DNA of 64,000 nt, taken from the NCBI RefSeq assembly GCF_025148445.1, contig NZ_CP102270.1, positions 744,001 through 808,000 of the forward strand, given 5' to 3'. Shown one piece after another: positions 45,541-53,944 of the stretch (position 1 is the first letter of the stretch; each line of letters begins with the position of its first letter). The notes below the pieces were generated by a model, which was not told where the DNA came from, did no database searches, and saw only the letters and a list, made by a program, of their open reading frames with translations. This stretch comes from Eshraghiella crossota. Its GTDB lineage: Bacteria; Bacillota; Clostridia; Lachnospirales; Lachnospiraceae. A program made the translations under genes and the position numbers.

Positions 45541-47262
45541 ATGTCATATCAGGAAGTATACAAACAGTGGTGTACAGATCCATATTTTTCAGAGGAGACA
45601 AGAGCAGAGCTTAAGTCTATTGAAGGTAATGAAAAGGAGATTGAGGACCGTTTCTATAAGAATCTTGAATTTGGAACAGCCGGTTTAAGAGGTGTAATAG
45701 GTAACGGAACTAACAGGATGAATATATATACTGTTAGAAGAGCATCACAGGGACTTGCCAATTTTATTATTAAGGAAAATGGACAGTCTAAGGGAGTAGC
45801 TATTGCTTATGACTCAAGACATATGTCACCGGAATTCTGTGACGAGGCTGCACTCTGTCTTAATGCCAATGGTATTAAAGCATATGTTTTTCCATCATTA
45901 AGACCAACACCGGAATTATCATTTGCCGTAAGACATCTGGGATGTATTGCAGGTATTGTTATTACAGCCAGCCATAATCCATCAGAATATAACGGATATA
46001 AAGTATATTGGGAAGACGGTGCACAGATTACGGCACCTAAAGATTCACTGATTATAAATGAAGTAAACAGCATAACGGATTTTGGAACACTTAAGACAAT
46101 GGATAAGGACGAAGCAATTAAAGCAGGTCTTTACAATGTGGTTGCGGATGAAGTTGATGATGCATATATAGCAGAACTTAAGAAGCAGGTAATTAACCCT
46201 GATGTTGTTAAGGAGATGGGTGACAAGCTTGTTGCCGTATACACTCCTCTTCATGGTACCGGTAATATTCCTGCAAGAAGAGTTCTTAAAGAAATCGGAC
46301 TTAATAAGGTATATGTTGTACCTGAACAGGAACTCCCTGACGGAGATTTTCCAACGGTCGGATATCCTAACCCTGAAGACCCTAAGGCATTTGAGCTTGC
46401 ACTTAAGTTAGCAGATGAAGTTAATGCAGATGTTGTTCTTGCAACAGACCCTGATGCAGACAGACTCGGTGTATATGCCAAGGATTCAGCAACAGGCAAG
46501 TATATGTCATTTACAGGTAATATGTCAGGTATGCTTATTGCCGAATATATTCTTTCCGAAAAGAAAGCAAAAGGAATTCTTCCTAAGAACGGCGCTCTTA
46601 TTAAGACAATCGTTACAACCAATCTTGCTGATGTTGTAGCTAAGGAATATAATGTTAAGCTTATTGAGGTGTTAACAGGATTTAAGTATATCGGCGAACA
46701 GATTAAGTTATTTGAACAGAATCATTCGTATGAATATGTATTTGGTTTTGAAGAGAGCTACGGCTGTCTTGTAGGTACACATGCAAGGGATAAGGATGCA
46801 ATTGTTGCGGTTATGATGCTTTGCGAAGCTGCCGCATACTATAAGAAGCATGGACTTACACTCTGGGATCAGATGCTTAGAATATATGAGAAGTACGGCT
46901 ACTTCAAAGAGACTCTTGTATCAATTACCAAGAAGGGTAAGGAAGGTCATGCTGAGATTCAGGGTATGCTTGATAAATTAAGAAGTAATCCACCTAAGGA
47001 AATCGGCGGATATAAAGTTCTTGAGACAAGGGATTACAACAACAATACAGTAACTAAGGCTGATGGAACCGTTACAGAAACAGGACTTCCTAAATCTAAC
47101 GTATTGTATTTTGACCTTGAGGATAACGCATGGTGTTGTGCGAGACCTTCGGGAACAGAGCCTAAGATTAAATTTTACATGGGTGTTAAAGGCAACAGCT
47201 TTGATGATGCCGATGCTAAGTTAGAGAAGCTTAAGAATGATATGATGGCTATTGTGGAATAA
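45541..47262 (+). CDS. pgcA: Phosphoglucomutase/phosphomannomutase family enzyme
   Basis: A 573-residue protein, the length of Firmicute alpha-phosphoglucomutases of the PgcA type and longer than GlmM. The phosphoserine loop TASHNPSEYNGYKVYW (about 145), metal-binding DPDADR (about 304), sugar-binding GFEESYGC and phosphate-binding RPSGTEPKIKFY are all present. It should interconvert glucose-6-phosphate and glucose-1-phosphate, feeding RfbA and other nucleotide-sugar routes. It is a single gene with its own promoter and terminator. Mannose activity cannot be excluded. A GAAAGGA ribosome-binding site precedes the ATG. Confidence 0.88.
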   Translation: MSYQEVYKQWCTDPYFSEETRAELKSIEGNEKEIEDRFYKNLEFGTAGLRGVIGNGTNRMNIYTVRRASQGLANFIIKENGQSKGVAIAYDSRHMSPEFCDEAALCLNANGIKAYVFPSLRPTPELSFAVRHLGCIAGIVITASHNPSEYNGYKVYWEDGAQITAPKDSLIINEVNSITDFGTLKTMDKDEAIKAGLYNVVADEVDDAYIAELKKQVINPDVVKEMGDKLVAVYTPLHGTGNIPARRVLKEIGLNKVYVVPEQELPDGDFPTVGYPNPEDPKAFELALKLADEVNADVVLATDPDADRLGVYAKDSATGKYMSFTGNMSGMLIAEYILSEKKAKGILPKNGALIKTIVTTNLADVVAKEYNVKLIEVLTGFKYIGEQIKLFEQNHSYEYVFGFEESYGCLVGTHARDKDAIVAVMMLCEAAAYYKKHGLTLWDQMLRIYEKYGYFKETLVSITKKGKEGHAEIQGMLDKLRSNPPKEIGGYKVLETRDYNNNTVTKADGTVTETGLPKSNVLYFDLEDNAWCCARPSGTEPKIKFYMGVKGNSFDDADAKLEKLKNDMMAIVE

Positions 47263-47277
47263 TACGATAAGAATATT

Positions 47278-47310
47278 AAAAAGTGGTGGATTTTATTTTC
47301 ACCACTTTTT
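47278..47310 (+). terminator. Terminator after the phosphoglucomutase
   Basis: An 11-bp perfect stem AAAAAGTGGTG / CACCACTTTTT (47278-47288, 47300-47310) with an 11-nt loop, ending in a T-run. Confidence 0.85.
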
Positions 47311-47381
47311 CTTAATTGAAACACAAATTCGTCACAAATCCCATTTATACTATGGTCATACAATTAAAGGAGGATAAATAT

Positions 47382-48686
47382 ATGTACCTTAACGAAAATT
47401 ATAATCCATATTCAGAATCGTCTGAAAGTGAGACTCCGGTTCAAAATGGAGCAAAAGTAAAAAAACAGAAAACACATAAAAAAGGACATTTTAAAAAATT
47501 TATTGCCTGGATATGTACGGCAGTATTGCTTGGAGGTTTTGCGGGAGCTGCATTTTACGGAGTGTATTATGCAGGCAGTAAAGTAATTCCTGTAAAGCAG
47601 AATAAGACAACAATTTCCTCAACTGCCAATACCGGTAACAATAGCAGCGGAACACAGGTCAGTTCCACAGATACCAAGAAAGAGATTAAAGCAACAGTTA
47701 TGGATGTATCTGAATTAGTAGATAGTGTTATTACATCTGTTGTTGCAATAAGCGGAGAAGTAACATCTTACAATTACGGATTTTTCGGAGGCGAGCAGCA
47801 GAAGTCAGCAGTCAGTGGTTCAGGAATAATCATTGGTGTTAATGATGATGAAGTAATTTTTGTAACCAATGCCCATGTTATTGATGGAGTTGATGAAGGC
47901 ACAATCAAAGTTAAGTTATATGATGGTACAGAACTCAGTGCTTACGTTAAAGGCAGCAAAACCGCATATGACCTTGCTGTAATAGCAGTCAAGAAAAGTG
48001 ATGTTCCAAGTGATGCAGTATATTCTGTAGCAACTCTCGGAGATTCAACCAAAATTAAAGTCGGCGAAAGTGCCATTGTAGTAGGAAATGCCATGGGTAC
48101 AGGAATATCTGTAACAACAGGTATAGTAAGTGCCCTTAACAAAACAATAACAGTCAGCAATACAGAATATAAGGATCTTATCCAGACAGATGCGGCAATT
48201 AATCCCGGTAACAGCGGTGGTGCTTTATTTAATGCCGAAGGAGAAGTAATGGGTATAAGTTCAGTGAAATTATCCACAACAAGTGTTGAAGGAATGGGAT
48301 ATGCAATTTCTGTATCATCAGTTAAGGAAGTTATAGAAGAACTTTCCCTTATGACGGCAAGAAAAAAATATAGCGAAGATGAAAGAGGATATCTTGGAAT
48401 AACAGGCGTTACGATTTCCAGCCAGATAAGCAAGGAATACGGATATCCTGAAGGAGTTCTTGTAAGATCTGTTGCAGATAATTCAGGGGCAGATAATGCC
48501 GGTATTGTTAAGAATGATATCATTAAGTCAGTGGATGGAGAGAGCGTTGAGACATTTGACAGCCTCAGGGAAATGATGTCATATTACAAAGTAGGTGAAG
48601 ACGTGGAAGTTGTATACTGCAGATTAAATGATAAAGGCGAATATGACGAAAAAACAGTGACAGTTACGCTTACGGCAAAATCCTGA
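47382..48686 (+). CDS. htrA: HtrA/DegP-type membrane serine protease with PDZ domain
   Basis: A 434-residue protein starting at 47382 after AAAGGAGG. A basic cytoplasmic segment (KKQKTHKKGHFKK) precedes one membrane helix (about 46-68) and a Ser/Thr-rich linker. The trypsin-like domain has His165 in TNAHVIDG, Asp197 in AYDLAVIAV and Ser278 in NPGNSGGALF, so the triad is complete. A PDZ domain follows (about 328-430, YLGITG, GVLVRSVADNSGADNAGI). It would degrade or refold damaged proteins at the outer face of the membrane. It is a single gene between terminators, as is common for stress-regulated htrA. Confidence 0.93.
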   Translation: MYLNENYNPYSESSESETPVQNGAKVKKQKTHKKGHFKKFIAWICTAVLLGGFAGAAFYGVYYAGSKVIPVKQNKTTISSTANTGNNSSGTQVSSTDTKKEIKATVMDVSELVDSVITSVVAISGEVTSYNYGFFGGEQQKSAVSGSGIIIGVNDDEVIFVTNAHVIDGVDEGTIKVKLYDGTELSAYVKGSKTAYDLAVIAVKKSDVPSDAVYSVATLGDSTKIKVGESAIVVGNAMGTGISVTTGIVSALNKTITVSNTEYKDLIQTDAAINPGNSGGALFNAEGEVMGISSVKLSTTSVEGMGYAISVSSVKEVIEELSLMTARKKYSEDERGYLGITGVTISSQISKEYGYPEGVLVRSVADNSGADNAGIVKNDIIKSVDGESVETFDSLREMMSYYKVGEDVEVVYCRLNDKGEYDEKTVTVTLTAKS

Positions 48687-48715
48687 TTAAATACATTTGG
48701 GCTTTTTTATACCGG

Positions 48716-48756
48716 AAATAGCTATGGACTTTATTTGGTTCGTAGCTATTTTTATA
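48716..48756 (+). terminator. Terminator after htrA
   Basis: AAATAGCTAT (48716-48725) pairs with GTAGCTATTT (48742-48751), one G-T wobble, followed by TTATATTTT. Confidence 0.65.
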
Positions 48757-48788
48757 TTTTATGGGAATTCCAAAAGACTTTATATTAA

Positions 48789-48817
48789 TTGAAATATAAA
48801 AAAATATATGTTAATAT
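48789..48817 (+). promoter_or_regulatory. Promoter for clpX
   Basis: TTGAAA (48789-48794), 17-bp spacer, extended -10 TGTTAATAT ending at 48817; clpX starts at 48854. Confidence 0.65.
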
Positions 48818-48853
48818 ACACAATAAGTCATTTGATTGATGAAAGGAAATTAT

Positions 48854-50245
48854 ATGGAAGAAAATAACAACATTAATAACAGCAATAATAACAGCGATAA
48901 TAACAATGATGACTATGAAAAAGTATGCTATCTCTGCCATAGAAGTGAAAGTGTAGCGGGCAAGATGATTACTTTACAGCCTAATATAAATATATGTTCG
49001 GAGTGTATGCAGAATGCACTCAATACCATTAACAATAATTCCGATGATTTATTTAATTTTTCGGGAATACCGGGAATACATTTTATGAACATGTCGGATT
49101 TACAGGGTGTGCCTAAGAAACAACGTCTTAAGAAAAAGAAAGAGGACAGCGAAGTGCCTCCTATAGATCTTAAATCCATCCCCGCACCACATGAAATTAA
49201 GGCAAAGCTTGATGAGTATGTGGTAGGACAGGAGCATGCAAAGAAGGTTATGTCAGTAGCTGTATACAATCATTATAAGAGAGTTGCCACATCTAATGAC
49301 CAGTCGGTAGAGATTCAGAAATCCAATATGTTAATGATTGGACCTACCGGTTCAGGTAAGACCTATCTGGTGCAGACACTTGCAAAGATTCTTGATGTAC
49401 CTCTTGCAATTACCGATGCAACTTCACTTACAGAAGCGGGATATATAGGCGATGATATCGAAAGTGTTGTTTCAAAGCTTCTTGCGGCAGCAGACAATGA
49501 TGTTGAGAAGGCTGAAAGAGGTATAATCTTTATCGATGAGATAGATAAAATAGCCAAGAAAAAAGAGACAAGAAGCAGGGATGTAAGTGGTGAATCCGTT
49601 CAGCAGGGCTTACTTAGAATTCTTGAAGGTTCTAATGTGGATGTTCCTGTGGGAGCTAACAGTAAAAATGCCATGGTTCCCCTTACTACAATTAATACAA
49701 AGAACATTCTTTTTATATGCGGCGGTGCCTTCCCTGATCTTGCAGATATAATTAAAGAAAGACTTAACAAGCAGGCAGCTATTGGATTTACTGCAGATTT
49801 AAGAGACAAGTACGATAATGATCCTGATATTCTTGATAAGGTTACCATGGAGGACTTAAGAAACTTCGGTATGATTCCTGAATTCTTAGGACGACTTCCT
49901 GTAGTATTTGCACTTAAGGAACTTGATGAAGATATGCTTGTAAGAATACTTAAAGAGCCTAAGAACGCAATTATCAAACAGTACGAGAAACTTTTAGAGC
50001 TTGATGAAGTGAAACTTATGTTTAATGACGAAGCACTCAGGGCAATTGCAGCCAAGGCTATAGAGAAAAAGACAGGGGCAAGAGCACTTCGTTCAATAAT
50101 TGAGGAATTTATGTTAGATATTATGTACGAGATTCCGAAAGACAAGAATATCGGAAGTGTAACCATTACCAAGGAATATATTGAGAACACAGGCGGTCCT
50201 CAGATTGGAATGAGAGACACAGAACCTCTCGCAATAACTGAATAA
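48854..50245 (+). CDS. clpX: ClpX-type AAA+ unfoldase
   Basis: A 463-residue protein. The start at 48854 follows AAAGGA; upstream in-frame starts lack spacing. Residues 1-24 are an Asn-rich low-complexity tract. A zinc-binding domain follows with CYLC and CSEC pairs. The AAA+ core has Walker A GPTGSGKT, the pore loop AGYIGDDIES, Walker B IIFIDEIDKI, and the IGF loop (QAAIGFTADL) that docks on ClpP. It should unfold substrates for ClpP or act alone. clpP and tig, which often adjoin clpX, are absent here, so this may be a second ClpX in the genome (inference). Confidence 0.88.
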   Translation: MEENNNINNSNNNSDNNNDDYEKVCYLCHRSESVAGKMITLQPNINICSECMQNALNTINNNSDDLFNFSGIPGIHFMNMSDLQGVPKKQRLKKKKEDSEVPPIDLKSIPAPHEIKAKLDEYVVGQEHAKKVMSVAVYNHYKRVATSNDQSVEIQKSNMLMIGPTGSGKTYLVQTLAKILDVPLAITDATSLTEAGYIGDDIESVVSKLLAAADNDVEKAERGIIFIDEIDKIAKKKETRSRDVSGESVQQGLLRILEGSNVDVPVGANSKNAMVPLTTINTKNILFICGGAFPDLADIIKERLNKQAAIGFTADLRDKYDNDPDILDKVTMEDLRNFGMIPEFLGRLPVVFALKELDEDMLVRILKEPKNAIIKQYEKLLELDEVKLMFNDEALRAIAAKAIEKKTGARALRSIIEEFMLDIMYEIPKDKNIGSVTITKEYIENTGGPQIGMRDTEPLAITE

Positions 50246-50259
50246 TTATTATTTTTAAG

Positions 50260-50297
50260 AGCAGAATGACTATGTTTGACAGTCATTCTGCTTTTAT
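50260..50297 (+). terminator. Terminator after clpX
   Basis: A 12-bp perfect stem AGCAGAATGACT / AGTCATTCTGCT (50260-50271, 50281-50292) with a 9-nt loop, then TTTATAAT. Confidence 0.85.
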
Positions 50298-50354
50298 AAT
50301 GGTATAATTTTCACTTTTATTATAAAGAAAAACTATACCAAACCCCAAATATAT

Positions 50355-50369
50355 GATATTATACAGAAA
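50355..50369 (+). repeat. 15-bp box shared by the lysR and metN promoters, copy 1
   Basis: GATATTATACAGAAA lies just upstream of the extended -10 of lysR. An identical 15-mer occurs at 51371-51385 before metN, in a comparable position. Candidate regulator-binding site. Confidence 0.6.
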
Positions 50370-50374
50370 CACTA

Positions 50375-50383
50375 TGATATAAT
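50375..50383 (+). promoter_or_regulatory. Extended -10 promoter of the lysR gene
   Basis: TGATATAAT at 50375-50383 with no recognisable -35, as expected of an activator-dependent or extended -10 promoter. The shared 15-mer fills the -35 zone. Confidence 0.6.
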
Positions 50384-50420
50384 AGATTTTACTTATATAA
50401 GAAAAGAAAGGATGGAAACT

Positions 50421-51332
50421 ATGACACTTACCCAGCTCAGATATGTGATTGCGGTAGCGGAATCCAAATCAATGAATGAAGCATCAAAACAGCTTTTTGT
50501 ATCACAACCCAGTCTGTCTTCAGCAATTAAGGAACTTGAAGCGGAAACAGGTGTGGAAATCTTTAGAAGAAGCAATAAAGGTGTTGTAATAACACCGGAA
50601 GGTGAAGAATTTATCGGATATGCAAGACAGGTTGTGGAACAATATAAACTTATAGAGACAAAATATATAGAGAAATCCAATGAAAAAAAGAAATTCGCAG
50701 TATCGACACAACATTACACATTTGCAGTAAATGCCTTTGTGCAGATGGTAAAACAGTTCGGAATGAACGAATACGAATTTGCAATCAGGGAAACAAAGAC
50801 TTATGAGGTAATTGAAGATGTTAAGAACTTTAAGAGCGAAATAGGAATTTTGTATATTAATGAATTTAATAAAAAAGTATTATTCAAGTTATTTTCAGAA
50901 TATGGATTAACTTTTCACCCTATTCTGGACTGCAGTATTTACGTTTATATATGGAAAGGGCATCCTCTTGCGGATAAAAAAGAACTTACACTTGAAGAAT
51001 TATCAGATTACCCATGTCTGTCTTTTGAACAGGGAAATAATAATTCTTTTTATTTTGCAGAGGAAGTGTTAAGCACCTACAACTATAAACAGCTTATAAA
51101 AGCCAATGACAGAGCAACACTTCTTAACCTTATGGTAGGATTAAACGGTTATACTCTTTGTTCAGGAATAATATGCGAAGAACTTAACGGTTCGGATTAT
51201 TGTGCCGTAAGACTTAAATCAGATGAGATAATGACTATAGGCTATCTGTCCAGAAAAGGAGCAGCAATAAGCTCATTGGGGCAGAAATACATTGAAGAAT
51301 TGTCGCTATATAAGGACAAAGCATTGCGTTAA
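50421..51332 (+). CDS. LysR-family regulator next to metNIQ
   Basis: A 303-residue protein starting MTLTQLRYVIAVAESKSMNEASKQLFVSQPSLSSAIKELEAETGVEIFRRSNKGVVIT in the usual LysR manner, with a winged helix at residues 1-60 and an inducer-binding domain from about 90 to 295. The ATG at 50421 is preferred because the ATG at 50412 abuts the AAAGG ribosome-binding site. It lies 99 bp before metN on the same strand, with a shared 15-bp box in both promoters, so it probably controls itself and methionine uptake. The effector (a methionine or cysteine pathway metabolite) is not known. Confidence 0.9.
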   Translation: MTLTQLRYVIAVAESKSMNEASKQLFVSQPSLSSAIKELEAETGVEIFRRSNKGVVITPEGEEFIGYARQVVEQYKLIETKYIEKSNEKKKFAVSTQHYTFAVNAFVQMVKQFGMNEYEFAIRETKTYEVIEDVKNFKSEIGILYINEFNKKVLFKLFSEYGLTFHPILDCSIYVYIWKGHPLADKKELTLEELSDYPCLSFEQGNNNSFYFAEEVLSTYNYKQLIKANDRATLLNLMVGLNGYTLCSGIICEELNGSDYCAVRLKSDEIMTIGYLSRKGAAISSLGQKYIEELSLYKDKALR

Positions 51333-51334
51333 GT

Positions 51335-51355
51335 GCTATAACTTTTGCCTATAGC
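51335..51355 (+). promoter_or_regulatory. T-N11-A palindrome, LysR-type box candidate
   Basis: GCTATA-N9-TATAGC is a 6-bp dyad containing the T-N11-A spacing typical of LysR regulators. It lies 3 bp after the lysR stop and about 80 bp before metN. It overlaps the 8-bp hairpin AACTTTTG/CAAAAGTT (51340-51366), so both cannot form in RNA at once. Confidence 0.45.
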
Positions 51356-51370
51356 GGACAAAAGTTTTTA

Positions 51371-51385
51371 GATATTATACAGAAA
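51371..51385 (+). repeat. 15-bp box shared by the lysR and metN promoters, copy 2
   Basis: Identical to 50355-50369. It is followed by a weak extended -10 TGTGATAAT (51394-51402) that could start metNIQ transcription. Confidence 0.6.
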
Positions 51386-51431
51386 AATAATTTTGTGATA
51401 ATCTTTTGGCATGTCAGAAAGGAGAAAACAA

Positions 51432-52442
51432 ATGTACAGACTTTTGAATGTCAGCAAAACTTTTAAAGATAAAGAAAATATTGTAAATGCAGTAAATAAC
51501 GTGAGCCTGACAATAGAAAAGGGAAGCATACACGGAATTATCGGATTTTCGGGAGCAGGTAAGTCAACACTTGTAAGATGTCTTAATCTTTTAGAGGTAC
51601 CTGATTCAGGAAAAGTAATTTTTAACGGCAAGGACCTTATGACACTTAAAGGAAAGGAACTCAGAAAAAGCCGTCAGAAAATAGGAATGATTTTTCAGTC
51701 CTTTAATCTTCTGGCGCAGAGAACGGTTCTCGGAAATATATGTTATCCTCTTGAGATAGCAGGTGTAAGTAAGAAAGAAGCTGTGGTTAAGGCGAAAAAG
51801 TTGTTAGAAATGGTAGGAATCGCTGATAAGGCAAAAAGTTATCCGTCAAAGCTTTCAGGCGGACAAAAACAAAGGGTTGCAATTGCGAGAGCACTTGCCA
51901 CAGATCCGGATGTGCTTTTATGTGATGAGGCAACAAGTGCACTTGATCCTATCACAACAACTTCAATATTGGAATTACTGAAATCCATTAACAAGGAACT
52001 TGGTGTAACCATCGTTGTTATAACTCATGAAATGAAAGTTGTAAAACAGATATGTGATACAGTTTCGGTAATGAGTGATGGAAATATCGTTGAGCAGGGA
52101 AAAGTAAAGGACATCTTTATGAATCCGCATTCTGATATAACTAAGAAGCTTGTAATCAACAACCTTGAGTGCAATGCAGAAGATAACAGAAAGTATCTCA
52201 GAATTGTGTTTGAAGGGCAGTCGGCTTTTGAACCGGTAATATCATCACTGACTCTTGAGTGTAATGAAATGGTAAATATACTCGGAGCCAATACGGAGAA
52301 TATCGGCGGCAGGGCCTACGGACAGATGCTCATAGAGCTTCCGGAAAATAAAGAATCTGTACAGAAAATTAAAAACTATCTTGACAAAAAACAGATAACC
52401 TTTGAGGAAGGAGGAGAAAACAATGACACCGCAAATGATTGA
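51432..52442 (+). CDS. metN: Methionine ABC importer, ATPase
   Basis: A 336-residue protein starting at 51432 after AAAGGAG. The ATPase part has Walker A GFSGAGKST, Q-loop MIFQSFNLL, signature KLSGGQKQRVAIARAL and Walker B VLLCDEATSALDP. The C-terminal 90 residues (about 245-336) form the NIL (ACT-like) domain that binds methionine and inhibits transport in MetN. It powers uptake of methionine through MetI with MetQ. It overlaps metI by 20 bp. Confidence 0.95.
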   Translation: MYRLLNVSKTFKDKENIVNAVNNVSLTIEKGSIHGIIGFSGAGKSTLVRCLNLLEVPDSGKVIFNGKDLMTLKGKELRKSRQKIGMIFQSFNLLAQRTVLGNICYPLEIAGVSKKEAVVKAKKLLEMVGIADKAKSYPSKLSGGQKQRVAIARALATDPDVLLCDEATSALDPITTTSILELLKSINKELGVTIVVITHEMKVVKQICDTVSVMSDGNIVEQGKVKDIFMNPHSDITKKLVINNLECNAEDNRKYLRIVFEGQSAFEPVISSLTLECNEMVNILGANTENIGGRAYGQMLIELPENKESVQKIKNYLDKKQITFEEGGENNDTAND

Positions 52443-53076
52443 TAGTCTTAAGAATGGTATTTTTGAAACCTTGTATATGGTGGTTATGTCAACGGCGTTT
52501 GCTTATATAATAGGTATTCCCCTTGGAGTTGCATTATATATTACGGATAAAAACGGAATATGTAAAAACAAAGTTGTTAATTTTATACTTGGACTGATTA
52601 CCAATCTCATCCGTTCAATTCCGTTTTTGATACTGGTGGTTGCGATTATTCCATTTACAAGAGCTGTTGTGGGAACTTCGATAGGTCCCGGAGCAACGAT
52701 TGTTCCACTGGTAATCTCAGCAGCACCGTTTGTGGCAAGAATGGTTGAATCCTCATTAAACGAGGTTAATCAGGGCGTTATCGAGGCTGCCCTTGCAATG
52801 GGTTCGTCAAAGATACAGATAATTTTTAAAGTTCTTCTCCCGGAAGCAAAGCCATCGCTTCTTTTGGGTGGAACAATCACATTGGCAACTGTTTTAGGTT
52901 ATTCCGCAATGGCAGGATTTGTTGGAGGAGGCGGTCTTGGAGCCATCGCCATAAATTACGGATATTACAGATATAAGAAAGATATTATGTGGATTACCGT
53001 TGCACTTATAGTTGTAATTGTCCAGATTTTCCAGCTCGCAGGACAGGGAATAGCTAAAAAAACAGATAAAAGATAA
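52423..53076 (+). CDS. metI: Methionine ABC importer, permease
   Basis: A 217-residue permease with five or six membrane helices. The EAA-like loop contacting MetN is EAALAMGSSKIQIIFKVLLPEAKPSLLLG (about 124-152). The start at 52423 lies inside the end of metN and follows AAGGAGGAG. Order metN-metI-metQ and family resemblance make the assignment firm. metQ begins 19 bp after the stop. Confidence 0.95.
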   Translation: MTPQMIDSLKNGIFETLYMVVMSTAFAYIIGIPLGVALYITDKNGICKNKVVNFILGLITNLIRSIPFLILVVAIIPFTRAVVGTSIGPGATIVPLVISAAPFVARMVESSLNEVNQGVIEAALAMGSSKIQIIFKVLLPEAKPSLLLGGTITLATVLGYSAMAGFVGGGGLGAIAINYGYYRYKKDIMWITVALIVVIVQIFQLAGQGIAKKTDKR

Positions 53077-53095
53077 GAAAAAGGAGAAAAAGATT

Positions 53096-53905
53096 ATGAA
53101 AAAGAAAATTTTGAGCGTATTATTAGCAGCAACACTTGTAGTTTCATTATTTGCAGGATGCGGAAAAAGCAAAAAGGATAATATTATAAAGGTAGGAGCT
53201 TCTCCAACACCTCACGCAGAAATTCTTAAGGTTATTGAAGATAAACTTAAAGACAAGGGATATACATTGGAAATAGTAGAATATAACGATTATATTCTTC
53301 CAAACAATGCAACTGAAAACGGTGAACTTGATGCTAACTACTTCCAGCATCAGCCATACCTTGAAAACTTCAACGAAGAAAACGGTACACATCTTGTATC
53401 TGTTGCGTCAGTACATTTTGAACCATTCGGAATTTATGCCGGAAAGACAGATGATCTTAAGAATCTCAAAGAAGGTGCTTCTGTAGCAGTTCCTAATGAT
53501 ACAACTAACGAAGCAAGAGCATTACTTTTACTTGAAGCAGAAGGACTTATCAAATTAAAAGATGGTGCAGGAATTACAGCAACTAAGAACGATGTTGTTG
53601 AAAATCCATTAAACCTTGATATTAAAGAACTTGAAGCAGCACAGATACCAAGAGCAGTAAAAGACGTTGATATTGCATGCATTAATGGTAACTATGCAGC
53701 TGAGGCAGGATACAAGGTAAGCGATGCTTTGGCAACAGAGTCAGCAGAATCACTTGCAGCCAAGACTTATGCAAATGTACTTGTTGTAAAAGAAGGAAAT
53801 GAAAATTCAGAAAAGATAAAAGCATTAAAAGAAGCACTTTTATCTGATGAAGTTAAAGAATATATTAACAAGCAGTATGACGGTGGTGTAGTTCCTGTAT
53901 TTTAA
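53096..53905 (+). CDS. metQ: Methionine-binding lipoprotein
   Basis: A 269-residue protein with a signal peptide and lipobox LFAGC (Cys21), so it is anchored to the outer face of the membrane. The mature part begins IIKVGASPTPHAEILKVI and contains the NLPA/MetQ blocks DANYFQHQPYLENFN, FEPFGIYAGKTDDLKNLKEGASVAVPNDTTNEARALLLLE and CINGNYAAEAGY. It binds methionine (D or L) and delivers it to MetI. Codon use is richer in lysine and alanine than neighbours, consistent with high expression. It is the last gene of the met operon. Confidence 0.96.
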   Translation: MKKKILSVLLAATLVVSLFAGCGKSKKDNIIKVGASPTPHAEILKVIEDKLKDKGYTLEIVEYNDYILPNNATENGELDANYFQHQPYLENFNEENGTHLVSVASVHFEPFGIYAGKTDDLKNLKEGASVAVPNDTTNEARALLLLEAEGLIKLKDGAGITATKNDVVENPLNLDIKELEAAQIPRAVKDVDIACINGNYAAEAGYKVSDALATESAESLAAKTYANVLVVKEGNENSEKIKALKEALLSDEVKEYINKQYDGGVVPVF

Positions 53906-53944
53906 GGTATAACAAAGAGACTTCTTTCATAGTATAAAATAAAA

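Noticed and set aside
47942-48523. 193-codon minus-strand frame within htrA
   Set aside because: It is antisense to the protease domain, whose catalytic residues are intact in the plus frame.
49600-50190. 196-codon minus-strand frame within clpX
   Set aside because: It is a mirror of the ClpX coding sequence, rich in Ser and Leu, without start signals.
51333-51431. SAM riboswitch or T-box before metN
   Set aside because: The gap is only 99 bp and lacks the conserved cores of SAM or T-box RNAs; only short palindromes and a 15-bp box are present.
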